Source: Aquarana catesbeiana (Eukaryota; Chordata; Amphibia; Anura; Ranidae). Taken from it: a stretch of DNA of 64,000 nucleotides. A program made the position numbers and the translations under genes. The notes under the pieces were generated by a model. That model saw only the letters and a list, made by a program, of their open reading frames with translations. It ran no database searches and was not told the DNA's origin. The DNA lies in NCBI RefSeq assembly GCF_042186555.1, contig NC_133328.1:331632539-331696538 (forward strand), read 5' to 3'. Shown here one piece after another: positions 1 to 10,016 of this stretch (within the stretch, counting starts at the first letter, position 1; the number at the start of each line of letters is the position of its first letter).

Positions 1-1679
1 GTCAACGTCACGCATCCCGTGCTGGACGCCTGATGCTTCGGCGCCCGGCGCGTGGTAGCCACGCTCGCGAGCAGTTCAGGGGGGTGGCGGCGGTTGGGGG
101 GTGGAGCGGTCCATGCCCGCCCTGCCTCCTCCCCCCTCCCCCCCGTCATCCTGTTACGCTGGCGTGACGTCGGCGGCGTCCTCGCCGTGGCGCCTACTTG
201 AGCGTCTTCCGGGCAGGTTCTGTCACTCAAGGCTCCCTGTACACTTGTTCGCACGCCAGTCCAGGCTCTGCCTCGCTGACACCCCTTCCCAATACTCAGG
301 TACAGTCACTTTTACCACTATCTCTGGTCTCTACTCTCACTCCTCTCACTGTCACCCACTACCCCCTTTTGGTTCACCCCCAGCTGCACTCCACTCTGCA
401 TCCAGCCCCCTTTCGCTGTTCACTTTACTCACACCTTCACTCCCCAATTGGGTCTTTCACCCTCTTCCTCACACTTTTTTCCCCGGTACTAATTGCCCCA
501 CCCCTTCACCCATTCTTTGTCCAGGTTGCCTTGTTCCTTTGTCTGCCATGGTTGTCGCCTCGGGGGGCGCTCCGGGGGAGATGTCCGCCGCGGCTCCCGG
601 GTGGGAGTGCCATTCCGGATGGCTTTGCTTCACGGCACCACACCACCACCATACGAACCTAGTGAGTCTATTGGCATTTAGATAGGGGGTTTTACCCCGC
701 TATTTTATATATGTTTACAACCTATTAAATTGAACCAACCCTCTTACCCCCAGATTCATCATGTGCTTGCTCCTGACGAGTGACTGCCTAGTCACGAAAC
801 GCGTTGAGCTGCCACACGTTTTGATTACCAATTAGTACCCATGATATTATGTTTACCCTCTTTACCCTTTCTGGTTTGGATCTTGTGGTCATAGGCCGTG
901 CAAGGATTACTATGTATTACCAACTTCTACCCTTACCTTTCTTGGTGAAATTTTGGAAGTTATAGCCTATTATACAATGTGACAATGAACTTGTAACATT
1001 TTATGTTTTACATTATTATGCTATAAATGCTATGTATTGTATATTTTACATGTTCTATATTTGACCGTACCTCATGACAATTATTAAAATCCTTCCAATT
1101 ACTTCACCATTTGTACTTTATCGTCATCATATGCTTCATTTAAAGTCCCACCACCCTGTTCTCGCCCCTTCTTTTGATATACAATAGGGATGGAAATATG
1201 TGACCTTACCAGGCCACAATTTCAATTAAAGTCCCAAGGGATGGACTATCAGCCTCACCAGGCCAGATGTCCTTAAAGTCCCTACCCCCTTGCCTTTGCT
1301 GAAATACTAGATATAGGGATGGAAGCATGTAATTACCCTTTTTCCCCTCTTTTTTGCAACCCTGATCCTATGACCAATTTCCCTTGATTCATCTTTACTA
1401 GTCCATGGTGTACATCATAGTTATTTAACTACCCAACTCCTTACATATATATATATTTTTTATCTAATTCCAGCTTTATCACATTTTTTATTCTGGTTTT
1501 GTACTTTATACCACCGAGTGTCAATATTGCCATGCGCTGGTCCGTCTTGGTTGTGGGTTGGGCCGTGCTGCTTGCTGTCCGGGTGTTCTCCTTTCCCGGG
1601 AGCTGTGACGTGCCTGATGGGCCTCCTCCCACCCTCTGCCTTCCTCATGCTTGGAGGGGTGGTGGCGCCATCACCGCAC
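1..1679 (+). repeat. 1,679-bp hammerhead-bearing unit, copy 1
   Basis: Position 1 matches position 1680 and the match runs to about 1177, so the unit is 1,679 bp and the window opens inside an array or dimer. In the stretches compared I counted about five substitutions in 1,176 bp, so the copies are recent or homogenised. The first 700 bp are GC- and CpG-rich with a TGACGTCG site near 164, then the sequence turns AT-rich around a hammerhead motif at 761-817. Positions 1177-1679 occur only in this copy. The open frame 101-685 encodes a low-complexity proline/serine-rich peptide and no RT or GIY-YIG domain, so I do not call a gene. A non-autonomous Penelope relative or retrozyme-like repeat is inferred. 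Confidence 0.85.
761..817 (+). ncRNA. Hammerhead ribozyme motif, copy 1
   Basis: All core elements are present in order. CTGACGA is at 773-779 and GAAAC at 796-800. Stem II is GTGACT (780-785) paired with AGTCAC (790-795) around a GCCT loop. Stem III is very short, AC (799-800) with GT (803-804), and the cleavage nucleotide would be U805. Stem I is GCTC (769-772) with GAGC (806-809), a CTT/TGC internal loop, then TGTG (762-765) with CACA (813-816). The short self-complementary stem III (ACGCGT) and the internal loop in stem I are typical of type I hammerheads reported in Penelope-like elements, which often act as dimers. No core position seen is disabling. Confidence 0.85.
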
Positions 1680-2856
1680 GTCAACGTCACGCATCCCGTG
1701 CTGGACGCCTGATGCTTCGGCGCCCGGCGCGTGGTAGCCACGCTCGCGAGCAGTTCAGGGGGGTGGCGGCGGTTGGGGGGTGGAGCGGTCCATGCCCGCC
1801 CTGCCTCCTCCCCCCTCCCCCCCGTCATCCTGTTACGCTGGCGTGACGTCGGCGGCGTCCTCGCCGTGGCGCCTACTTGAGCGTCTTCCGGGCAGGTTCT
1901 GTCACTCAAGGCTCCCTGTACACTTGTTCGCACGCCAGTCCAGGCTCTGCCTCGCTGACACCCCTTCCCAATACTCAGGTACAGTCACTTTTACCACTAT
2001 CTCTGGTCTCTACTCTCACTCCTCTCACTGTCACCCACTACCCCCTTTTGGTTCACCCCCAGCTGCACTCCACTCTGCATCCAGCCCCCTTTCGCTGTTC
2101 ACTTTACTCACACCTTCACTCCCCAATTGGGTCTTTCACCCTCTTCCTCACACTTTTTTCCCCGGTACTAATTGCCCCACCCCTTCACCCATTCTTTGTC
2201 CAGGTTGCCTTGTTCCTTTGCCTGCCATGGTTGTCGCCTCGGGGGGCGCTCCGGGGGAGATGTCCGCCGCGGCTCCCGGGTGGGAGTGCCATTCCAGATG
2301 GCTTTGCTTCACGGCACCACACCACCACCATACGAACCTAGTGAGTCTATTGGCATTTAGATAGGGGGTTTTACCCCGCTATTTTATATATGTTTACAAC
2401 CTATTAAATTGAACCAACCCTCTTACCCCCAGATTCATCATGTGCTTTCTCCTGACGAGTGACTGCCTAGTCACGAAACGCGTTGAGCTGCCACACGTTT
2501 TGATTACCAATTAGTACCCATGATATTATGTTTACCCTCTTTACCCTTTCTGGTTTGGATCTTGTGGTCATAGGCCGTGCAAGGATTACTATGTATTACC
2601 ATCTTCTACCCTTACCTTTCTTGGTGAAATTTTGGAAGTTATAGCCTATTATACAATGTGACAATGAACTTGTAACATTTTATGTTTTACATTATTATGC
2701 TATAAATGCTATGTATTGTATATTTTACATGTTCTATATTTGACCGTACCTCATGACAATTATTAAAATCCTTCCAATTACTTCACCATTTGTACTTTAT
2801 CGTCATCATATGCTTTATTTAAAGTCCCACCACCCTGTTCTCGCCCCTTCTTTTGA
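1680..2856 (+). repeat. 1,679-bp unit, truncated copy 2
   Basis: This is a direct copy of 1-1177. The match ends after TTCTTTTGA, where copy 1 continues and copy 2 passes into unrelated DNA, so 2856 is probably the right boundary of the insertion. Differences from copy 1 include a G-to-T change at 2448 that breaks one stem I pair of the second hammerhead. Whether the array extends further left is outside the window. Confidence 0.85.
2440..2496 (+). ncRNA. Hammerhead ribozyme motif, copy 2
   Basis: Same layout as the copy at 761-817, shifted by 1,679 bp. The core CTGACGA is at 2452-2458 and GAAAC at 2475-2479. The base at 2448 is T where copy 1 has G, so the proximal stem I helix shrinks from four pairs to three. 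Stem II and the distal TGTG/CACA helix are intact, so activity is likely weakened rather than lost. Confidence 0.78.
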
Positions 2857-3720
2857 CTAACTGATCTCTCTTAAAAACAAACTGCTAATACACAAAATCT
2901 GACCTCTGTTTCTGCTGTGGCAAAAACAGATACAGTGGATTTATTAGTGTAAGATAAGATTGAAATTACAGCTTGCTGCATTACATCAAATGCTAAGTAA
3001 GGGAAAATTGACGTTTAACCTTATCTGCAGTGACATCAAAGGAAATTGTGCCTCGTGGAGTCTACAATGAAGCCAAGCAGAACCTAATAATAAAAGGGCT
3101 CCAGTAGAGAAGATTTAGATGAGTTGGGACTATTGTCTCATTTTTATTGTTATGTGCAGCATGTGCAGCATTGCATAGGTTTGCTGTTGTACATGGGTTA
3201 TATTGCATTGGATGGATAAATAAACCATTTATGCTTTACATTTAGTGCACTGGGGACAGGAATCAGCTAAGGAACAGTTTCATCCACTGTTTCATCCAAG
3301 GCAGTGGAGATAATAAGGTGGACTTTATTCATTAGCAATAAGAACCTGATAGAGGTTCTGACCCAATCCAAAATGATTTGTTTGGAGTTCCCATCTAAAA
3401 TTCAAAACAGTTCATTGGGAGTTCTGCATTTGGCAGCTGTGGATAGTTTAGTGCAGATAAAAAAATAAATTCTATTTTCACAGTGATAGAGAGGCATTCT
3501 TCATCTTGCTTAATGACATCAATTTACTGCATACTTTGAAACATGGAGATAAATGTAATTATTTGCCTTGAAATGTGCAAAGTCAGCTATGCCACTGAAA
3601 TATGGCCATATGCATCTGAAGTGTGTATTTTAAACTTGATAAAAGAGCTTCTGGCCATACTAAGTTGTCATTTTTGCTTAGAAAAGTAATATTCTACAGG
3701 TCTCACCTTTTCTGTTTTAG

Positions 3721-3790
3721 AGAGTTCCTTTCCAAACAGAGAATGAATGATCTACTAACACAAAGATTTCGAGAAGCCCATCATGGCTGA
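3721..3790 (+). CDS. Possible short terminal exon
   Basis: A pyrimidine-rich tract ending in TTTTAG (3719-3720) is followed by 22 open codons that start EFLSKQRMNDLL and end at TGA (3788-3790). The other two frames close within about 30 bases. The residues look like ordinary protein rather than low-complexity translation, and the sequence lies outside any repeat I recognise. No partner exon was found, and such a short frame can arise by chance, so this is only a candidate last exon of a host gene transcribed rightwards. Confidence 0.18.
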
Positions 3791-4365
3791 CAGTTCCAAT
3801 GAGACCCAGGTCCGTCCCTGGAAGCGTTTATAGTTTCATATATTCCTCATCAGATACTGAATCTCACAGCTCTATATTTATCTGACACTTCGAGATTTCA
3901 AGACGAAAGACATCATTTTCCAGAACTGCTTTCTGGCTCCTTTGAAAACAGAGAGAAATGTATATGCCCTGTAAATGGCAAGAAACAAATGTAACAGATC
4001 ATTAAAATCACACAATGTGCCAATATGGTTGCTTGTCAACAATAGCTACATAAACATGCAATTTATACAGTAAAATATCACTAATGTCCAATGATTTATA
4101 ATTTCTAATGAATGTGATAGTGAATTCATTTCGGCATAAATGTACATTTTATTTGCAGAGCAGTGATGTCACAACTGAATTATCTTTTTTTTAAGTAATT
4201 GTGTAAACTGTGTAAAAAAGTGACTTCTGTGTTACAGTTTACTAAAAATATGAGTCAGTGCTTGTTGATAGCCCAATAAAAACATATGGACCAATGAAAC
4301 GTGCATGAACATGCCAAAAAACAAGAGTGCGAAAAACCACAAAAATGTGGAAGGGCCCTAAAACT

Positions 4366-4366
4366 T

Positions 4367-4410
<44 letters not shown>
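4366..4410. repeat. (TA)n microsatellite
   Basis: Alternating TA with one CA interruption. Confidence 0.9.
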
Positions 4411-4414
<4 letters not shown>

Positions 4415-4767
4415 AATTTTCAACCTATAAAATTTACAGGAAATAAGAAAGAAGAGAGAAAAAGGCTGCATATCTGTAGTCCTTGAATGGTTCAGGAGGC
4501 AATGTTATGATACAAAGAGATAACAGTAAATGGTATCACACTTCAATTTACTGTAGCTATACAGCATTAGGGTCAATGATAGAACCTTAGAATGACTCAA
4601 AAAAAAAAAGAAAAGAAAGAAAATATTTTTTATGTACACAGTAAGCAATACATATTTCTGGGGGTTTTTTGCCCATGTTGCTATCTAAGAAATATCTCTG
4701 CTTGATATGCTCTTGCAGATCTGGAATCATTTACTCATTTAGCAATGTTTGGTATCTCTCAGCCTTT

Positions 4768-5240
4768 TTAACCCCCTCCCACCTGGCGTATTGTAACAAG
4801 ATGGCTGAGCGGGAGCCCCATTATTCTGGGAGGACATCATATGATGTCCTCCCAAGATCGCACCTTGCGCGTGCCCCACGGGCCATACTCTGGCGCGATC
4901 TGTCATCCGCTGTGTCCACCGAACACAGTCGACGACAAATCACTGTACTGGCCCGCTGCCAGTACCATGTGATTGCTGTAGTCATTCACAGCAGATCACT
5001 TGACAATTGTACACAATGAAAGGCTTTGATTCATGCCTTTCATTGTGTACTATTGTGATGAACTCTATAATTGTACAGACAGGGCCAATCACAGCCCACC
5101 TGTACCATGTGATTCACTGTGGTAAATCACAGCTAATCACAATAGTAAACACTGAATGAATAGTTTCCATTCAGAGAAAATGGTTGCTTATAACTGTAAA
5201 ATTCACAACGGTATTACTCAGAGTCAATTTCGCTTCCTCT
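4768..5240 (+). mobile_element. TTAA-type (piggyBac-like) 5' fragment
   Basis: It begins TTAACCCCCTCCCACC, resembling the TTAA-anchored ends of the other piggyBac-like elements here. Inside are a perfect 26-bp palindrome at 4828-4853 (half-site GGGAGGACATCAT) and a hairpin around 5014-5049 (CACAATGAAAGG... with ...CCTTTCATTGTG). No matching right end was found, so it is truncated or its right limit is unclear. There is no coding capacity. Confidence 0.5.
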
Positions 5241-5389
5241 TACAGCTCTTAACAGCCGTAAAACAAACTATAGCTAAGTCTTGGGAGTTCCCGTCTTTGG
5301 AATACCCCAACTCTGACTATAGCTGAAACCAAACAATGAATGGAGCCCTTATTCATGCTAAAATTTAAGCCATCGAAAGGGATCAGATC

Positions 5390-5985
5390 CGTAATTTTGA
5401 AAAAATCTGTTGTTTGTCCCCAGACTTTGATGAGGCATTGTTATTGTCTTAGTAACTTTCCCTCTTGCATCATGCCTCTACTCACTCATTCAACTGGGGC
5501 CGCACTACCTCTATGAAACTTACCTTTGGCCCCCACTACACTCTTTCTCTTCTCTTTATAACTAATTATTTGTCTGGTCTGTTCCTGAGTCTTCTGGATC
5601 ATTTTCCTTTTTCTCCTATGCTATACAATTTTCCCCCTCCTCAGTCCATATATGGTACTCTCATAGATGTATTCCCAACTCATGTATTCCCAACATCTGA
5701 TCCACTGGTCTAAAACCATTCTGGCTGATAGCCGACCGATAGTTAGTTACAAACTGTCTTCTATATTCTCGTTTATCTGCCTCTCTAGACTTCTGATAAA
5801 GATGGTCTAATGGATACTCTGCATTATTTAATGTTGTAACTGGGTTTTAAAGGTCATTTTCTAATCTGATGTAATCAGTTATGTTAATTTTGTACCACTA
5901 TATTTGTCTATTCATGACTATTCACTTTTACCTTGTTTAAAACAATAAACAAATTTGACAAGGAGAAATAAAAAAAACATGTAAT
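5390..5985 (+). mobile_element. Possible LINE 3' tail
   Basis: A T-rich and pyrimidine-rich stretch ends with AATAAA-like motifs and A-rich sequence (about 5943-5980), as in the 3' UTRs of L1/Tx1 LINEs. No coding part is attached. The assignment rests on composition and tail structure only. Confidence 0.28.
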
Positions 5986-6193
5986 TAAAAAAAAGTAAAC
6001 AATAAAGAAAAAATCTATACACAATGCTGTGAAAAATTATTTGCCCCCTTTCTGATTTTTTATTTTTTTTGCATATTTGTCACACTTAAATGACTCAGAT
6101 CATCAAACAAATTGTATTATTAAATACAAAATGCAGTTTTTAAATGATGGTTTCATTTATTAAGGCAAAAAAGATGTCCAAACCTGTCTGGCT

Positions 6194-6950
6194 TTATGTG
6201 AAAAAGTAATTGCCCCTAAAACTAATAACCGGTTGTGCCACCCTTGGCGGCAACAACTGCAATGAACAACTGCAATAACTGGCAATGAGTCTTTCACATT
6301 GCTGTGGAGCAATTTTGGCCCACTCTTCTTTGCATAACTGTTTTAATTCAGCCACATTGGAGGGTTTTCCAGCATGAACGGCCTGTGTAATGTCATGATA
6401 CAGCATCTCAATTGGATTTAAGTTCGGACTTTGACTAGGCCACTCCAAAACCTAAATTTTGCTTTGTTTGAACCATTTGGAGGTGGACTTGCTGTTGTGT
6501 TTCGGATCATTGTCCTGCTGCGTAACCCAAGTGCACTTGAGCTTGAAGTCACACACTGATGGCCGGACATTCTCCTTTAGGATTTTCTGGTAGAGCTCAG
6601 AATTTATGGTTCCATCAATTATGGTAAGTCGTCCAGGTCCTGAAGCTGCAAAGCAGCCCCAGACCATCATGCTACCACCACCATATCTGACTGTTGGTAT
6701 GATGTTCTTGTTATGAAATGCTGTATTCATTTTATGCCAGATGTAACGGGACGCACACCTTCCAAAAAGTTAATTTTTTGTCTAATCAGTTCACAGAATA
6801 TTTGCCTAAAAGTCCTGGGGATAATCAAGATGTTTTTTGGTAAATGTGTGATGAGCCTTTGTGTTCTTTTTGGTCAGCAGTGGCTTTGGCCTTGGAACTC
6901 TCCCATGGATGCCATTTTTTCCCAGTCTCTTTCTCAGGGCTTTTTTTCTC
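6194..6950 (-). pseudogene. Tc1-like transposase remnant
   Basis: This is a DDE transposase that would cut and paste the surrounding Tc1 element. Visible landmarks are GGGSMMVWGCFAASGPG, then QQDNDPKH carrying the second catalytic Asp, then SPNLNPIEMLYHDI carrying the final Glu, in the usual order. An in-frame TAG at 6452-6454 separates the last two motifs. A frameshift near 6725 separates the conserved block from upstream transposase-like sequence (6731-6950). The DNA-binding N terminus and the first Asp are not recognisable. The gene is dead. Confidence 0.85.
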
Positions 6951-7135
6951 AGAGGGAAGGTGCAGGTACCCCCCCTGCCGTCCGAGTCACCCCTTGACCC
7001 TGCCCCCTACCCATCTCCGAGCAGCGTTCCTTGGGTCCAACCCTTACCCACCTCCCAGTACTGCCCCTTTTAGAGAATACAAAACCAAGTATTTTATATG
7101 AAGTGTGTTAATGATAACAAGAAAGGCAATTAAAT

Positions 7136-7375
7136 ACATCCAGCAACAATAGCCAGCCCAGCAATAGACAGATCCCCTCCAGCAACAATGCATACCCAAC
7201 AGCCAGCATCAATTGACCCTTCAGCAGCCAGCAACATTAGACCCCTCCCTCAACAGTAGATCCCACCCAGCAACAATTGACCCCCTGCAACATAAGACCC
7301 ACCCCAGCAACAACAGATCCCCCATCAGCAACAATAGGCCCCCCTGAAAAAAAAGATTCCATCCAGCAACAATAT
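7136..7375. repeat. CAGCAACAA-rich degenerate minisatellite
   Basis: Irregular 20-30-bp units built on CAGCAACAATAGACCCC recur about ten times just inside the right end of the Tc1 element, replacing transposase sequence. Confidence 0.7.
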
Positions 7376-7410
7376 AAGTGTGAGAAGGGGCAAATACTTT
7401 TTCACAGCAC

Positions 7411-7480
7411 TGTATATATATGTAAATATATATCTATATATAGATATCTATATATAGATATAGATATCTATATATAGATA

Positions 7481-7514
<34 letters not shown>

Positions 7515-7647
7515 TATATATCTATATACATATAGATATATATCTATATACATATAGATATATATCTATATATATCTATATATATCTATATCTATATATA
7601 GATATAGATATATCTATATCTATATATAGATATAGATATATATATAT
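7411..7647. repeat. TA / GATATA compound microsatellite
   Basis: Mixed TA and TATAGA/TATCTA tracts. It can form many small hairpins. It fills the junction between the Tc1 element and the next inverted repeat. Confidence 0.9.
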
Positions 7648-8787
7648 AAAATTGGGGTGGGTGCAGCGCTAAAAATGTTGATCAGAAAAAATTAATATGG
7701 AAACCAGATGAATTAGCATTCAGTAGTGGTGAAAAATGTAAATGGAAAACTAAAACAATGTCCCTACACATCAAGAGTGTGGATCAAAAACATTTTTTGA
7801 TTATAAAAACTAAATGAATTAGCATTCAGTAGTGGTGATGGAGATCTTTTGATAAGATCTCCAGCCACACCCATCTCCATTGCTGTTTACCATTTCCATG
7901 GAGGTCCGAGGAGCCTCATGACATCATCACATAGGGCGGAGCCATGGCACCATTATGGATGATTGACTAGCACCTTGATTTTATATCGGAGCTCTCCTAA
8001 AGATATCCTTGATAAGGATCCGACTGATTAGGATATCCGTTCAGGTTTCTGGGAGACCCAATTCCCTGGGCTTGGTGAGACCGCCATTGCGGTCATCCCT
8101 GCGGGTAAGGAGACTACATGCTCACTTTGGGTGGACAACCTATTTAGACGAAGAATCCCCACTATTCTTTTCACGGCGATCAGGTGTTTTCACTTTCATG
8201 AACATTCTTCAACAATTTCTGTCACCTCTTTGGGACTTTATTTGTTATAATTTTTTTTTGCATATTCTATGACCCTTCTTTTTGGAAACCTTTCTGACGT
8301 TTTGTCATTTTACATTTTGCATCAATGTGCCTTTAAAGTTGCGACTCACATCATTGTTATTTATACGTTTTTTATCTTTATATTTTTCATTTGTTTTCAC
8401 TAGAATATTGTTTTGTCAAACTTTTGCTTATTTTTATTTTCACTTTTATTTTTGTAGGGATTCCGCTCTAATTTTGCACCTACACTTTTTTTTACCACTG
8501 CATGATCATTCAACTGATTGCTTGTGTTAATTTTTTTCAATCTTTTTTTCCTATTTATAGGAACACTGCTTTGGTTCTCAACTTTTTATTTTTCACCACT
8601 ACTGAATGCTAATTCATTTAGTTTTTATAATCAAAAAATGTTTTTGATCCACACTCTTGATGTGTAGGGACATTGTTTTAGTTTTCCATTTACATTTTTC
8701 ACCACTACTGAATGTTAATCCATCTGGTTTCCATATTAATTTTTTCTGATCAACATTTTTAGCGCTGCACCCACCCCATATTTTATA
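7645..8787. mobile_element. Fold-back element, probably Penelope-derived
   Basis: Left arm 7645-7837 and right arm 8594-8787 are nearly perfect inverted copies (few differences in about 190 bp) around a 756-bp centre. Each arm holds two direct copies of GAATTAGCATTCAGTAGTGG about 104 bp apart. The right arm carries AGCGCTGCAC (8761-8770), which also occurs near the 3' end of the Penelope-like element at 22301-22310. The centre has a GATATCCT/AGGATATC hairpin (8002-8037). The open frames in it are short and unrecognised. Inverted partial copies are a known Penelope habit, so that origin is inferred. Confidence 0.6.
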
Positions 8788-8904
8788 CTGATTCTAGTTT
8801 TGCATTGAAGACTTTTTGGTGCTGGCAGCTTTATTTATAATCTAAATTGGTTCATTCAATTTTTTATCTAGTTTTCTACTTTCAAGCGCAGCTTTAACCT
8901 TTTG

Positions 8905-8908
<4 letters not shown>

Positions 8909-8962
<54 letters not shown>
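8909..8962. repeat. (TA)n microsatellite
   Basis: Pure TA run of about 27 units. Confidence 0.95.
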
Positions 8963-8967
<5 letters not shown>

Positions 8968-8999
8968 TGTCAGCAGTGTCCCTGATCACTGGCAAACCA

Positions 9000-9673
9000 A
9001 TTATATAATGATGTTGTATTGCACTGGAGACAGTGTGTAAAAAAAAGTTTTGAAATTCTGAAAAAAAAAAAAAAATTCTTAATGTTTCATAAAATTGTGA
9101 CAAAAAAATTAAACTTTAAAAAACTTGCCATGCATCTTACTAAATACCTTGGACTGTCTACTGTCTACTTTCAAAAAGGGGTCATTGGGAGAATATTTGT
9201 ACTGTCCTGGCATTTTTAAGCCTCAAGCAATGTGTCCATAAGTACATCAGGACTGATTGATTTTCATATACTGTATATATACAATAGTTTGTGAACTCTA
9301 TAACTTTCCTACAGACTAAATAATATACAAGGTTTTGGGTTTTGGATTATTTTCACCAAAGAATTGTAGCAGTATATATTTTGGCCTAAATTTATGAAGA
9401 AAGATTATTTATTTGCAAAAACGTACAACAGAAATTAAGAAAAACGCTTTTTTAAAAAAATATGTCAGCAAAATTTTAGCAAAAAAAAAAACACCAGCAG
9501 TGATAAAATACCACTAAAGGAATGTTCTATTTTTGTAAAAAGTATGATAAAAAATGTCATATAAGTACAGTGTTGCATGACTGAGCAATTGTCACTGAAA
9601 GTGTGACAGCGCTGAAAGCTGTAAATTGGCCTGGGCAGGAAGGGGTAAAAGTGTCTGGCAGTGAAGTGGTTAA
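9000..9673. mobile_element. piggyBac-type element, 3' fragment
   Basis: It ends in GTGAAGTGGTTAA (TTAA at 9670-9673), the same right end as the large element at 31502-37400. Matching blocks in the same order include the CTACTTTC...GGGGTCATT module, GCATTTTTAAGCCTCAAG, TTGGCCTAAATTTATGA and GTACAGTGTTGCATGAC. The left half is absent and there is no coding sequence. Confidence 0.7.
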
Positions 9674-9680
9674 AGATGTA

Positions 9681-10016
9681 TTTTAGGCATGGTATATTTT
9701 TACATAATTACATTGGTCATACGAGGTGGAGAGCATGATGTCACTGCCCTGTCTCTCTATCTCATCCAATCAGAGAATGTTTTGCAAAGCATTCTCAGAA
9801 TGATACCCATGCTGAACGACCAACCTCCTGTGTTCACGATTCATGAGGCCAGACACTCAACCTGGAACCCTGAAGGAACTTAAGATCACTGGTGTAATGG
9901 TGTCTAATTCAGTGATTTTAAAATTCCATTGGCATTGGCACGGTATGGTATGTACATAGTTGTATTGGTCCAAGCTAGGCTAGAGTAACTATGTAAAAAT
10001 ATACTACGCCTGGAAC
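9681..10016. mobile_element. Small inverted-repeat MITE
   Basis: The ends pair as TTAGGCATGGTATATTTTTA and its near complement ending ATACTACGCCTGGAA, enclosing about 335 bp. The superfamily is not recognised. It sits only eight bases from the TTAA end of the preceding fragment. Confidence 0.6.

Larger units (their letters stand above)
2857..4767. other. Unassigned DNA
   Basis: AT-rich sequence with no coding region or transposon that I recognise, apart from a weak exon candidate at 3721-3790 and a TA microsatellite at 4366-4410. It may be intergenic or part of a large host intron. Confidence 0.5.
6018..7415 (-). mobile_element. Tc1/mariner element
   Basis: Terminal inverted repeats are visible: CAATGCTGTGAAAAATTATT near 6021 on the left and, inverted, ACTTTTTCACAGCACTGTA ending near 7414 on the right, with TA at the outer edge. 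The transposase reads leftwards. Its N-terminal third is missing: the space next to the right end holds a CAGCAACAA-rich repeat (7136-7375) instead. The element is therefore an inactive, internally rearranged copy. Confidence 0.85.

Noticed and set aside
101..2364. Conserved 194-codon frames at 101-685 and 1780-2364
   Set aside because: They agree because the repeat copies are nearly identical, not because of selection. The product is low-complexity Pro/Ser/Thr-rich and overlaps other open frames in the same GC-rich DNA.
7411..7647. Regular spaced repeats that could suggest an array of sites
   Set aside because: Simple TA/GATA microsatellite. There are no unique spacers, so it is not CRISPR-like.
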